A stretch of 64,000 bases of DNA from Lucinisca nassula (GCA_963580285.1 OY757023.1:126264027-126328026), one strand, 5' to 3'; counted from the first letter of the stretch, positions 43,009-55,017 are shown. Program-made: numbers and translations. Notes: generated by a model not told the origin, from the letters alone.

Positions 43009-44590
43009 CTGTTACACATGTATGTGGCAACTATATCCATATGATTATGGTAATGATTGTTATAATTTTAGAAGTTCTTATTTTATATTGTACATGGAGG
43101 TTGTGTGTATTTGTTCTGCACAAAGTTGGAATCAATACAATTCTGAAGTGAGAATCGGGACAAAGTAGGAATAATTAAATATTTCTGTGTAAAATTTAGT
43201 ATTTATTGTTATTATGAACCATATTATGAAGCTTTAGTTAATGGAATCCTGAGGAGTTAGTTAATTATTCAAATAATTTAAGTTCAGAATAAAAATAATA
43301 TATTTTCAGCTCATATTTGATGTGAAGATACATGGTAGTAATTAATATAAAACAAATTGTGCCATGTGTCATTGAAATTGATCGTTACGCATGTTCTGTT
43401 TGCATTATTTGTGCTTGTGACTTCAGCAGGTCACGGGTTCGATGCTAGCCAGATTCCGCGTCTTACATGTGGTCCGAGCCAGGCTCAAATCACAGCGCTC
43501 TTATCCAGTATGCCATGGAGGACCGTCTACAGACAGGTGGATGGATAGATTGCAGTTAATTGAGAGAGAGACAGAGAGAGATCAACCATGCAGTCGGATC
43601 TGTGTGGCCGTCTTTTGCCATATAACAATCTGAATACCCAGATTATAAAATCTGTGTAACAAATTCAGTTGTGAACCCCACTCAATTTGTCTGTTAGAAG
43701 TGATTAAACACTATACATCTACTACAGCTAGTGTTAAGGGAATGTTTGTCAGCTGTAGAAAGTCCCCCTGTCCTTATATTTTCTGGTCCTTTAGATCATT
43801 GAATTCATTGTGGAATTTTGAAAATATCTGAGGGCCTTGCGAGGCCTAATTGGTCTAAACTAGCTAGTTTAGCACAGAAAAACTTGCACACTCTAGTTTT
43901 AGTTCCATAGTGTATTTCATGCTTCCAAGTGATTGCCTTTATTAGAACATATATGGGTATAAAGTTTTCAGTATTTTTTTAAATGAAGTTGGTTTCTGGT
44001 ACCAGACAGAAACACCCCATTGAGAGAGTTCCAACGAGAGTACCCAGAATCTATGTTTAAAGCAAATATTAGAGGCACGATGGAGTGTTGTCATATTGAT
44101 ATGTTGAATAGACAGCCAAAACTATATCAGCCAAAACCATATCAAACACACACTAATATGGATGCTTCCAGCAAAGAAATAATGACAGACCTTGATGTGG
44201 GAACAATAATTTTAAAACCTATTTGACTTGTGTTATCCACTTTATTTGACCATTATCTGAGGTATGTTTTTTTATTAAGATTTTTCCATGGGCAAGTTTT
44301 GCGTTAAAATATTTTTTTTCTGAAACCGGTACTGGATAAAAAGAAAGATGGAAAATTGCGCAGGACAAGTCAGGAATTGTGCCGATTCTTACTTTGCACA
44401 GAACATATTCATCATGGCACTTCTGGGTTAGACTAAGACCAACACAAAGGAGTCATCAGTGTTGGAGTTACCAAAGTTTCACTGTACTAAGAAACATTAT
44501 TACCATAAAAATCCTAAAAATTCTGACACCTTGAGGTCTTGCTGTAATTCTCCTAAAATTAAAAAAAATGTTCCAGCAAGGAGTCCAAAA
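43009..44590. other. Mostly unassigned downstream DNA
   Basis: A minus-strand SINE-V piece at about 43440-43545 (GATGCTAGCCAGATT, CCGAGCCAGGCTCAAATCAC AGCGCTCTTATCCA). No gene is recognised. A 68-codon open frame at 44020-44226 has no recognisable domain. Confidence 0.4.
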
Positions 44591-44602
44591 CATTCAGATG
44601 GA

Positions 44603-44680
44603 ACAGCAAACAGTGCAGACACTGATCAGACTGCTCCTGCAGTCTGATCAGTGTCTGCACTGTTTGCCTAGGCCTATCTG
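44603..44680. mobile_element. MITE-3-type palindrome
   Basis: GCAAACAGTGCAGACACTGA TCAGACTG-ctcctg-CAGTCTGATCAGTGTCTGCAC TGTTTGC, perfect arms, followed by CTAGGCCTATCTGTCC. Confidence 0.6.
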
Positions 44681-44823
44681 TCCCCTACACTTAGGATCAT
44701 TATCTTATCTGGACCTGTTTATCTCAACTTTACGCCACCTGCTGTGCACTATTTGCCAGGCATATTGGTAGACAGCAAGAAGGAAACTGCAATTGAAATT
44801 TTGCCTTTCATGCAGTAGAAACT

Positions 44824-45049
44824 TTAACCCATTTTATACAGGAAACCCTAAAACAGGATACTGGCAAACAGTGGAGGCCCAGATCAGATGCCGCAGAATG
44901 TGACATCTGATCAGGGTCCACCTCTTTGCAAAACATACAGCCATTTTTGAAATACATTATAAAGATAACACAACCTGACCGCCCTAAATTTTGAAATGGT
45001 CTCGTGCTATGAATTAGACAGAAGTGTTCATTCATAACAAAATGGTATT
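44824..45049 (+). mobile_element. piggyBac-like MITE P2, right end decayed
   Basis: TTAACCCATTTTATACAGGA, GCAAACAGTGGAGGCCCAGA TCAGATGCCGC, CTAAATTTTGAAATGG. The right end reads ACAAAATGGTATTC in place of AAATGGGTTAA. An AATAAA follows at about 45049. Confidence 0.65.
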
Positions 45050-45625
45050 CAATAAAGTTTGCATTTATTGTATTTTCTTTTTGTGTTGATCTATTGGCTT
45101 CTGGAATTTACCTTATTATCAAGGAACATTATTTGTAATGCTTAATCATATGTCATATTTGCCTTGAAAATGCAATAACAGACACGCAAGAGGTGATCTG
45201 GTTCATCAATAGAAATAATTGTAATGATAATGAATGAATCTATAAGAAAAAGGTGCTGTATGCAAGAAAAAGAAACTAATATTTGCATGGATTCAGTAAA
45301 GCCATAATCAATTCTCGAGATCCCTGGGTTTGATCAGAACTTTAGGTAAGCCTTTGTTCCGATAGGCATGGGCATCCCTTGGGTCAGAAGCCATACTCAT
45401 GAAAGTTTCTTTGTATAGTGTTTCATGTATATGTTACCTTTGTATAAATTATAACCAGAATGTGCAGGCTGAACATGATCTTTTCAGTTGCTACATGGCT
45501 GTCAATAAGGAGGACCAGGATGATTTAGGGGTAGTTTCCTTATTTATAGCTCGAATTTTACTTTGTGGGTACTTGTAAGGATCACCTCTTGGAGGCATTT
45601 CTGACAATTTCCCAGAGCATGCACT
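45050..45625. other. Unassigned downstream DNA
   Basis: No recognised gene or repeat. A family G-like trace occurs at about 45560-45600 (TGGGTACTTGTAAGGATCAC). Confidence 0.4.
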
Positions 45626-45848
45626 TTAACCCTTTTTGTACCAAATGGAATCTTCCTCCTTATGTATACCAGGAGTCCATTTCAAAATTCAAGGGTGTCA
45701 GGTTGTTTTTTCTTCAAAATTTATTTGGAAAAATGGCATAACTTTTTGCAAACAGTGTAGGCCCTGATCAGATGCCGCGGCGTCTGATCTGGGCCTGCAA
45801 TGTTTGCCCTGGTACCCTTTTTGGGGTTTCCGGTACAAAATGGGTTAA
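45626..45848 (-). mobile_element. piggyBac-like MITE P2
   Basis: TTAACCCTTTTTGTACC / GGTACAAAATGGGTTAA ends with TTAA on both sides; core GATGCCGCGGCGTCTGATC. Best-preserved P2. Confidence 0.78.
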
Positions 45849-45959
45849 TGGAGAAATAAGAACAATTATTCCACAATTATCTTCATCACTTTTCCTTATT
45901 TGGAGCTGTCTGTTTGTTTACAGTAGACATATTACATTATGTTAACAAGTCCATGTAAT

Positions 45960-46100
45960 TAACACTCCTCTAAACCCCACTTTATACAGATAAAACTTGG
46001 GTTTACAGGGGTATACTTAGTTTGCTCATTTCTGATTCAAGACATAGGTTGTGGGTACTCGTTAGAACTCCCTCAATGAGGCAGTTCTAACAACCACTCA
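45960..46100. mobile_element. Foldback family G
   Basis: AAACCCCACTTTATACAGA, TTGGGTTTACAGGGG, ATAGGTTGTGGGTACTCGTT AGAAC-CCTCAATGAGG-AGTTCTAAC; right flank interrupted by HINE-B2. Confidence 0.6.
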
Positions 46101-46110
46101 CTTACTTTTT

Positions 46111-48086
46111 GTCGCACCTGCTTGTAGCAGGGTGCGACATAGGCGTCCGATTTTCCAATCGTCCGTCCATCCGTCTGTTAACATTTACGTCGAAGTTCGA
46201 CATTTACATCAAAGTTTTTATTTACAGACCTCAGCTACCATCAAACCTTACATGAAACATAGACCTTCTCACTTTGTAAGCACCTTTACCTGGTGACTTT
46301 GACCTATATTTTGCGCTCCAGTGACTTTGACCATTACGTCGAAGTTTGACATTTACGTCAAAGTTCGACATTTACGTCAAAGTTTTTATTTACAGACCTC
46401 AGCTACCATCAAACCTTACATGAAACATCTCATAGACCTTCTCACTTTGTAAGCACCTTCACCTGGTGACTTTGACCTATATTTTGCTCTCCAGTGACTT
46501 TGACCATTACGTCGAAGTTTGACATTTACGTCAAAGTTCGACATTTACGTCAAAGTTTTTATTTTACAAACCTCAGCTACCATCAGACCTTACATGAAAC
46601 ATCTCATAGACCTTCTCACTTTGTAAGCACCTTGACCTGGTGAATTTGACCTATATTCTGCGCTCCAGTGACTTTTACCATTACGTCGAAGTTCGACATT
46701 TACGTCGAAGTTTATATTGTAATCAACTATAAGACTAAACATCACCCTGAGCTCCTGACTAGGCAAGCACCTTGACCCAGTGACCTTGACCTATATTTTA
46801 CGCTTCAGTGAGTTTGACACAAATTACGTCAATGTTCCAGATCTTCTCAAATAAAAGGCCTACACCAATAAAATCTTGAATAGTGTTTCTCCTAGATGTA
46901 TTGACTCTGCAGGTACCTTGACATGGTGACCTTGACCTATATTTTAAACTCCACTGACTGACACATTTTACCTCGGAAGTTCCAGATCTCCTCAAATAAA
47001 AGGCCCACAACCTTCTAATCTTGCATAGTGTTTCTCCTAGATGTATTGACTCTGCAGGTACCTTGACATGGTGACCTTGACCTATATTTTAAGCTCCACT
47101 GACTGACACATTTTACCTCGAAGTTTCAGATCTCCTCAAATAAAAGGCCTGCAACCATCTAATCTTGCATAGTGTTTCTCCTAGATGTATTGACTCTGCA
47201 GGTACCTTAACATGGTGACCTTGACCTATATTTTAAGCTCCACTGACTGACACATTTACCTCGAAGTTCCAGATCTCCTCAAATAAAAGGCCCACAACCA
47301 TCTAATCTTGCATAGTGTTTCTCCTAGATGTATTGACTCTGCAGGTACCTTGACATGGTGACCTTGACCTATATTTTAAGCTCCACTGACTGACACATTT
47401 TACCTCGGAAGTTCCAGATCTCCTCAAATAAAAGGCCCACAACCATCTAATCTTGCATAGTGTTTCTCCTAGATGTATTGACTCTGCAGGTACCTTGACA
47501 TGGTGACCTTGACCTATATTTTAAGCTCCACTGACTGACACATTTTACCTCGAAGTTCCAGATCTCCTCAAATAAAAGGCCTGCAACCACCAAATCTTGC
47601 ATAGTGGTTCTCCTAGATGTACTGACTAAGCAGGTACCTTGACTTGATAACCTTGACCTATTTTTTGCACTCCATTGACTTTAACACATTTTAGGTCGAC
47701 ATTCCATATCTTCTTAACTATAAGGCCTACAACCACCAAACCTTGCATAGTGCTTCTCCTACATTTACTTACTCTGTGGGTACCTTGACCTGGTGACCTT
47801 AACCTATATTATGCACTCCAGCGACTTTTACGTCAATGTTCAATATGTCCTAAAATAAATGGCCTACAGCCACCAAACTTTGCATAGTACTTCTCCTCAT
47901 TGTACTGATTTGGCACGTACCTTGACCTGGTGACCATGGCCTATATTTTTGGTCCAGTGACTTTGACACATTTTACATCAACTATCAACTGCTATGAAAT
48001 TTACTTAATTAATAGCAACATTCTGATTGTGGCTTCTATGACTTTTGCCCCCAGATGGTGCGACACCGCCTTCTGCGGAATTCTTG
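46111..48086 (+). mobile_element. HINE-B2: Helentron-like element, complete
   Basis: 5' hairpin GTCGCACCTGCT-tgt-AGCAGGGTGCGAC after T. A first array of about 173-bp units (46190-46700; GACCATTACGTCGAAG). A second of about 145-bp units (46900-47640; GGTACCTTGACATGGTGACC). Then diverged units, the inverted start GGTGCGACA, the hairpin CCGC-cttct-GCGG, and AATTCTTG followed by T. Confidence 0.83.
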
Positions 48087-48211
48087 TCATGAGAACAGTA
48101 ATCATTTGGTCACATGAAAGAATTTACAATGTCACACCGGTTTGTTATTGTAATGTACATTTATTGTGCCGTAGCTCATACCAAAGAGAGAACACATCTG
48201 TATGGTAGTAA

Positions 48212-48698
48212 CAGTGAAACTTCATTGTCTCAAACACTGATGACTTGTTGACCTTGGCTAATTCAAACTTGTTCTTGAGGCTATATACAATTCTTGCCAT
48301 AGCTTCATAACTCCAGACATCCATATATTTAGAATTATTTTAGCAGATTTTTCTTCTTTTACCACAATATGTATGGTATGTGTAGCTGTAGAATCTCCAC
48401 ACTGCGGAAATTCGGATATACCTTTATTCCAAAAACCAAAAAACGATACCTAACTCATGCCTATTTATTATACTCCTGATCGGGCACTAGGAATACGTCT
48501 CAGTGGCTCAAATATGAATATGTCACAGTGGCTCAAATATGAATATGTCACAGTGGCTCAAATATGAATATGTCGCAGTGGCTCAAATATGATAATGTCA
48601 CAGTGGCTCAAATATGAATATGTCACAGTGGCTCAAGCTACCCCTATCTCGAATAAATTCTGTGGTTAGAGAGATGTTTGAGCCGCCAAAGTTGACTG
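48212..48698. mobile_element. MITE T2 carrying a 25-bp minisatellite
   Basis: CAGTGAAACTTCATTGTCTC / GAGCCGCCAAAGTTGACTG ends. At about 48498-48640 are six copies of CACAGTGGCTCAAATATGAA TATGT. The unit contains GGCTCAA, a T2 body motif, so the array arose inside the element. Confidence 0.7.
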
Positions 48699-49309
48699 TT
48701 GTTGAAACTATATTTAGGAGTTAAATTTTGATGCAGTATACTGCAGGTCCCATCGTAGCTGTCACTTTGAAGCAGTGCCTTTCCTTCAGCAATATAAGAG
48801 GGGGTGGAAACTATCCTTAGGGTCTTCCCTTGATTTTTGAACAACTGGAATTTAAATGGCAAATGCTGGTTCAGATATTATGTCAAAAGTTTTTATATGC
48901 TATTGAAAGAGTCTTTAGTGTTTGGTTCATTGAAGTAGTGTTTGGTTCATTGAAGTTTTACTGTAACATTAGGGACCAGCAAAGACTCACATCAGTCTGT
49001 GCCCTCTACACTGTCTGATCAGAGTCTTTACTGTTGGCATGGGGCTTAAATGCTTCGCATGCTTTGATTTGTTTTTCAGTCAATGACATTTTGAAATATT
49101 TTTTTCTAATTTTTCCCAGGAAACAGGATTTGACAATTTGCAAGAGGTTTCCAGTCCTGTTGTCTGGGAAAATAAGAAAAAAATCAATAATTTGTTGCAA
49201 GAGAGTCCATCCCTGGTGGCTCGTATCTAGTTCTCCAGGTGCATAGGCTGAGCTCCTGATCTGTGTCATCATTGGTCCATCCAATGTCTGTCTAATAATG
49301 TCTGTGAAA
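48699..49309. other. Unassigned downstream DNA
   Basis: Contains an inverted pair (TTTTCCCAGGAAACAGGATT TG / CCTGTTGTCTGGGAAAATAA) at about 49108-49190 and a MITE-3 core fragment at 49008-49040. A direct repeat GTGTTTGGTTCATTGAAG occurs at 48918 and 48938. No gene recognised. Confidence 0.4.
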
Positions 49310-49770
49310 TTTCGACCCCAGTAAACCCCACTTTACATTATGAAAATGCGCCTATACAAATACATTGTAAACTTAACCACAGAAAAAAAGAAAAATTTAA
49401 GATGAAAAATTGTGTCAGATATTTTTCTTATTTCTTAAAATATAGATTGTGGGCACTCGTTGAGGCGGTTCTAACGAGTACCATGAGGCGGTTCTAACGA
49501 GTACCAACAATCTATATTTTAGAGCAGAAATAAAATAAGGATTACCCCCTGTAAACCCCAGTTTTACTATATAAAAGGGGGGTTTAAGGGGGTCAAAATT
49601 ATATGGGCGTGTTTTTGTGATGATATAAACAAAAAATTGGGTTTTATAGGGGTCAGAATTGTCTTCCTTATTTTTGCTCAAAAAGATAGATAGTGGGTAC
49701 TCTTTAGAACTGCCTCGATAAGGCAGTTCTAATGAGTACCCACAATCTATATGTTTGAACTAGAAATAAG
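49310..49770. mobile_element. Foldback family G, two adjoining copies
   Basis: Copy 1 spans about 49310-49600 (AATATAGATTGTGGGCACTC GTTGAGGCGG, then GTACCATGAGGCGGTTCTAA C). Copy 2 is at about 49620-49760 (GTGGGTACTCTTTAGAACTG CC / GGCAGTTCTAATGAGTACCC AC). Flanks GTAAACCCCACTTTA and TTATATGGGCGTGTTTTTGT GA are family hallmarks. Confidence 0.65.
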
Positions 49771-49838
49771 AAAACAACCACAAATATTCATCTGAAAACA
49801 GACAGTTCTGGAGATATCACAGGTGCCATTTTAGCACT

Positions 49839-50084
49839 CTGGGGCCAGTTGTTCAAAACTAACGACGTCGTTAGTTAACATATCGTTAAATCTTTGATCA
49901 TTAAATATGGCAAATATTCTATTATTTTTGCTGAAAAAAATGTGAGCAGTTTTTGCGAATGCAAAAGCTGCTCACATTTTTTCAGCAAAAATACAAAAAT
50001 TCTAAATATTAAACTTGCTAGAACACTTAACAATATGACCACTAACGAGCTTGTCAAGCTAACGAGTTGAACAACCAGACCCAG
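49839..50084. mobile_element. MITE H (CTGGGGCCAGTTGTTCAA ends)
   Basis: CTGGGGCCAGTTGTTCAAAA and TTGAACAACCAGACCCAG at the ends. Inner inverted blocks TAACGACGTCGTTAGTTAAC / ACTAACGAGC, and a central perfect palindrome TTGCTGAAAAAAATGTGAGC AG. Copies at 51845, 58676 and 58926. Confidence 0.7.
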
Positions 50085-50226
50085 GTGGTTATCATAATCA
50101 TCACAGGTGTGTTATCATAATCAGATTAAAGACATTTTTCTCATTGTGCGATTATTTAAATAAAGACTGGATATTGAACTTCACTGCATTGCACTTATTA
50201 CTCTTTAAACTAAGAGCTCCTAACTC

Positions 50227-50436
50227 TTAACTCTTATCCCGCTGCATATGTTAAATTCAGCCACACCCAATTATTCTGTCTACCAATCACATTACTTGAT
50301 GTATTGTATTTGTTCAGTTCACAAACTGTCTAACAGTGTAGATCCTGATCAGATGGCTTCTTCAGCAGCCATCTGATCAGGATCTAAGCTGTTTACAAAG
50401 TTTGTTTTTTTTTTTGTTCAGCAGGATACGGGTTAA
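50227..50436 (-). mobile_element. piggyBac-like MITE P1
   Basis: TTAACTCTTATCCCGCTG / CAGCAGGATACGGGTTAA ends; T run near the right end. Confidence 0.75.
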
Positions 50437-50480
50437 ACTCCCAACCACAGCATTTGCAGATGTCATTTTCAAACATTTTT

Positions 50481-51132
50481 ATGCCCCCGCCATATCGAAG
50501 AATGGTGGAAAGGGCATATAGCGTTGCCCCTGTTCGTCCGTCTATCCATCCGAAACTTAAACGCAGTCAATAACTTGCTTATTTCTCGCTGAATTTTAAA
50601 ATTACTCGGCAGAAATGAAAACCATCATGAGACGACGTGTCACGTGCAAAACCCAGGTCCATACCTCCAAGGTCAAGGTCATACTTAGAGGTCAAAGGTA
50701 AAAAAAAGGGTCCGAAACTTAAACGCAGTCCATAACTTACTTATTTCTGGATGGATTATGAAATTACTTTGTAGAAATGTTTACCATCATGAGACGATGT
50801 GTCACATGCAAAACCCAGGTCTGTACCTCCAAGGTCAAGGTCATACTTAGAGGTCAAAACTTAAAAAAAATGGTCCGAAACTTAAACGCAGTCAATAACT
50901 TTCTTATCTCTGGATGGATTTTGAAATTACTTGGCAGAAATGTTGACAATCATGAGACAATCTGCCTCACACAAAACCAAGGTCCTTACCTCCAAGATCA
51001 AGGTCATACTTAGAGGTCAAATGTGAAAAAAGGGTCCAAAACTTAAACACGGTCAATAACTTTCTATGGATGAATACGAACATAGACATATTTTCAGGCG
51101 GGTGCATCTGTGTCCTATGGACGCACTTCTTG
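50481..51132 (+). mobile_element. HINE-C2: Helentron-like element, complete
   Basis: 5' end ATGCCCCCGCCAT-atcgaaga-ATGGTGGAAAGGGCAT hairpin after T. Three to four units of about 155-160 bp, as in C1. Then GGCGGGTGCAT (inverse of ATGCCCCCGCC), the hairpin TGTGTCC-tat-GGACGCA, and CTTG followed by T. Confidence 0.82.
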
Positions 51133-51306
51133 TTTATCTTATTTTTCTGAGAAGATCAGGTTTGACAATACATGTACAGGGGAGATGGTTCACATATAAC
51201 ATCAAGCCTTATCCTCACCAGTTTGTCAGAAAAATAATGTAAAGACAAAAACTGCTGTCTGCTCTAAAACTCATGCATGCCGTTCTTGTTTTCTGAAATA
51301 GTTGTA

Positions 51307-51814
51307 CAGTGAAGCTTTGATAACAGATAATATGGATAATTCATTTACTATGGCTAATTCCAACTCCCTCTTTGGTCCCTAGAGAGCTGTTCCTATAGCT
51401 CCAGATATCCAGGTGTTTAAGTTAATTTATGGAGGTTTGTTTCACTTTAACTTGAAAAGGTATGTTGTGTGTACTTGCTAGAATTACCTCAGTACACACA
51501 ACATAGATTAGATTAAACATATTTTATTGTATTCTTTTAAACAATGGGTTTGGACACAAGTTATACAACATTAGATAGTCCTCTCCCTAAACATTTACAA
51601 AGTAGTTTTAAATGGTACAGTGATAGATATGAAACAGTTTTAAGTAACGTAACACATGTTTTGTGTTATATATGTCACGAACGATTACAACACATAACAT
51701 ACATCTTGGTCTGACAGTATGAGTAACCCTCAATAGCTCAAACTACCCTGGAAACTACTATCTTGAACAAAGTTACATGGTACTGAAGTTTTTTTAGTTA
51801 TCAAAGTTTGACTG
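51307..51814. mobile_element. MITE T2, diverged
   Basis: CAGTGAAGCTTTGATAACAG / TTATCAAAGTTTGACTG ends with TA on both sides. A palindromic TGTGTGTACTTGC-AGTACACACA piece lies at 51460-51500. Confidence 0.6.
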
Positions 51815-51844
51815 TATTTGAGAAAAGTTTATCAGGGTTCCAGA

Positions 51845-52040
51845 TGATCAAAACTAATGATGTCATTAGTTAACACATCATTCAAACTTTAATTACGGTA
51901 TGATAGTTCATTATGGCAAATATGCTTATATTTTTTTACTTAAAAAAAAAATCATGAATAGCTTTTGCTTTGGCAAGTATATTCAGCAAAAATACCAGTG
52001 TATTAGATATTGTACTTGCTAGAATATAGTGTTTCTGTCA
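51845..52040. mobile_element. MITE H, partial
   Basis: ATCAAAACTAATGATGTCAT TAGTTAACAC, ATGGCAAATATGCTTATATT TTT and CTTGCTAGAATA match 49839-50084. The central palindrome and right end are broken. Confidence 0.55.
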
Positions 52041-52734
52041 CAAAAATAATAAGACTTATCTAAAAGAAACAATCCAAGTCCCAGTTCAAGACCATTTTCC
52101 CAGCCTGCACTCAGAGGCAACCAGCCCACCAGTGCTGTCAGTACTTAGGTTTTTGGAATAAACTCAAATTGCATTTATGAAAAGGGAATCTAACTTTATG
52201 CAAATTCTAACTTTTAAAGATAGCCTTCTGTTGTAAAGGAGTAAAACTCTTTCCAGTTAGATTTGTGTCCTTCATTCTCAATTTCTGATTCATTGATAAA
52301 TAGGTCAAAGATTTTAAATTTTATTTCCTGCATAACTCACACCAAGCATGAAATTTATAATGCTAATAATAATAGTGCCTGCTTAAGGCATAGCAGGATA
52401 TTGAAGTTTGTCCGTCAGTCAAGATGTCAATATTTGCATCATGAGTTTACAAGGGTATACATTATTTTCCTTACTTCTGCTTACAACATGAATCAAATGT
52501 ACTTATAACTACCGTTTTCAATGCAAATAGTATCAGATATGTTTCATTTGCTTTTATTTTTGATTATTAAAAAGTACTTTTAAAACCACAGAGCTAGTGG
52601 AGTAGCCATTAGTTGACGTATCTTACCTACTGTCAAACTACAGTGGCTCCAACATCGTTAGAACTATTACAAGAAAGCAGTCTGAGGGACAGCCAAATCC
52701 CCCTCCGACCTTTAATATCAAGGCTCAACCTTGT
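52041..52734. other. Unassigned downstream DNA
   Basis: No recognised repeat family and no gene. Short open frames here lack recognisable domains. Confidence 0.4.
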
Positions 52735-53035
52735 TACCTTCACCTGTGACCTTGACCTTGAGTTGGCATGGTTTATTTATGTGTTCTGCTCATCAGCTCA
52801 CTCAGGGGGATATTTGAGCAACTTTATTGAAAATCCTTCCAGGGTAAAGGGGATATGGAACGGACACAAAATTCAGTTTCAGAATCGTGACCTTCAACTG
52901 TGACCTTGAATTTGAGTTGGCATGGTTTATTTATGAGTTCTCCTTCAGCTCACTGAGGGGATTTGACCAAAGTTTAATGAAAATCCTTTCAGGGGTGAAG
53001 AAGATGTGGAACGGACACAAAATTTAAAAAATTCT
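52735..53035 (+). repeat. Two-unit array remnant, about 155-bp period
   Basis: CACCTGTGACCTTGACCTTG AGTTGGCATGGTTTATTTAT and AACTGTGACCTTGAATTTGA GTTGGCATGG are parallel units, each ending in GGAACGGACACAAAATT. Composition resembles HINE internal arrays, but no hairpin ends were found. Confidence 0.55.
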
Positions 53036-53180
53036 GCCTGAATTATCTCAACTATGTTTGCTGCACCAGTTAATAAACTCTGTTGTGTACATACTTATTC
53101 TTGTGTAAATTGTGTCAGATTTTTAAATGAAATAAAGTTTTGAGTTCTGAAATGATATATACAGTATTTTGTTTATCATT

Positions 53181-54149
53181 GTCGCGCCTGCTATTAGTAT
53201 GGCGCGATATAGGCACCCGATTTTCCGCTCGTTTGTTTGTCTGTCTGTCTGTCCGTTTGTCAAGGCGTCAACATTTGCGACCACCCTAGCGTTCACCCAA
53301 AGGTTCAAGTTTATTTCTCAAGAACTATAAGAGCTTCATTAATGATATATGGTACAAACTTGTATCTGTGGATGGCAAATTAAGTGCAAGCATCCGTATT
53401 TGACCTTGACCTACATTTCATGGTTCACTGACTTTGTAAAATATTGCGACCACCCTAGCATTCACCAAAAGGTTCAAGTCTATTTATCAAGAACTATAAG
53501 AGCTTCATTAATGATACTTGGTACAAACTTATACCTGTGGATGGCAACTTAAATGCAAGCATCCATATTTGACCTTGACCTAAATTTCATGGCTCATTGA
53601 CTTTGTACAATATTGTGACCACCCTAGCGTTCACCAAAATTGTCAAGTTTTTTTCTCAAGAACTTAAAGAGCTTCATTTATGATATTTGGTACAAACTTG
53701 TATCTGTGGATAGCAACTTAAATGCAAGCATCCATATTTGACCTTGACCTACATTTCATGGTTCACTGACTTTGTAAAATATTGCGACCACCCCAGCATT
53801 CACCCAAATGGTCTAGTTTATTTCTCAAGAACTATAAGAGCTTCATTAATGATACTTGGTACCAACTTGTATCTGGGGATGGCAACTTAAATGCAAGCAT
53901 CCATATTTGACGACCTAAATGTCATGGTCCACTGACTTAGTGAACTATTGCATCAACCCTAGTGTTTAACCTAATGTTTAAGTTCATTTCTCAAGAACTA
54001 TTAGAGCTTCATTAATGATATTTGGTACAAGCTTGCATCTAGGAATGGCAACTTTCATGGAAGCATAAATATTTGACCTTGCCCTAGATTTCATGGTTCG
54101 TTGACTTTGCGCCCTCACAGGCACGCCATAGCCTTCGGCGGAATTCTTG
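53181..54149 (+). mobile_element. HINE-B3: Helentron-like element
   Basis: 5' hairpin GTCGCGCC...GGCGCGAT after T. A GTCTGTCT microsatellite, then about five units near 170 bp (GCGACCACCCTAGCGTTCAC, GAACTATAAGAGCTTCATTA ATGAT). Ends CAGGCACGCC, CCTTCGGCGG hairpin, AATTCTTG followed by T. Confidence 0.8.
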
Positions 54150-54301
54150 TTAAACAGCAGGGCGATCTCACTATGTACTGGTAAAATGCTTAGAGGGTCT
54201 GAGCCTGTCCAGGAGCAGTGAATGTAACTGACTAGCCCGACATGACCTTAACTGTTGACTTGGCCATAAAACTACAATACAACAATTACACATCAGCTTG
54301 T

Positions 54302-54615
54302 TTACAACACTGTTCAGCCCCGCCTATCGGGGTTTGAAGAGATAGATTGGGCTACATGATGCTTCCACACAGAGCTGAAACCTGCCACTCATGAGTACTG
54401 GTAAACGGCTTAAGGGTCTAAGCCTGCCCAGACAAAGTGGAGTGAGTTGGACCGTCCATACATATTAACCCTTTCGGGTTGTTTGGAAGGCAGGGATTGA
54501 GATGTCATTTTATCTCAATTTCAGGTAAAATGCCCACAAAATTGGAAGCAATGTCTCCAAAATGACCTTAATGTTATTGATGGGGACGTAAAACCTCAAT
54601 TTTAACTAACAACAC
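54302..54615 (+). mobile_element. SINE-S copy
   Basis: GCCCCGCCTATCGGGGTTTG, GGTAAACGGCTTAAGGGTCT AAGCC, TTGAGATGTCATTTTATCTC AA and GGGGACGTAAAACCTCA with a weak tail. Confidence 0.7.
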
Positions 54616-54686
54616 TGTTTAGCATAACACAGTTTTGGATTTGACATGTTTTAAAGGTGGATCCCAAAAATGTAAAGATTTCAACC

Positions 54687-54711
54687 GGGGGGGGGGGGGG
54701 GGGGGGGGGGT
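54687..54711. repeat. Poly-G tract
   Basis: An uninterrupted run of about 24 G. Length is likely unreliable. Confidence 0.7.
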
Positions 54712-54719
54712 ATCCATTA

Positions 54720-55015
54720 TTTTTCCAAGAAATAGGTTGTGCATTATAGTAAAACACAGTGCATTCTTTCATATCTCCAAAACAGCTTATTATCTGATGA
54801 AAATCTTGTTATATTTTTCTTATATCTACTCGAAACATAGGTTGTGTATGCTCCTTAGAACCACCTCATTTGAGTACCCACAACCTTAGCCTTAAAGCAA
54901 AAATAAGAAAAATATCATATCACCAAAGCAGACAGTTATAGTTTTCTTATTTCTGCTCTGAACACATTGTAGGTGCTTGTAAGAACTCGCTCAATCAGGC
55001 GGTTCTAATGAGTAC
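54720..55015. mobile_element. Foldback family G, two decayed copies
   Basis: CATTCTTTCATATCTCCAAA ACAG, ATAGGTTGTGTATGCTCCTT AGAACCACCTCA / TTGAGTACCCACAACC, then TTGTAGGTGCTTGTAAGAAC TCGCTC / GCGGTTCTAATGAGTACTC. Confidence 0.55.
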
Positions 55016-55017
55016 TC

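Noticed and set aside
53040..53160. Possible 3' end of a second gene (AATAAA motifs)
   Set aside because: Two AATAAA-like hexamers occur, but I find no upstream coding exon; such hexamers are common in AT-rich DNA.
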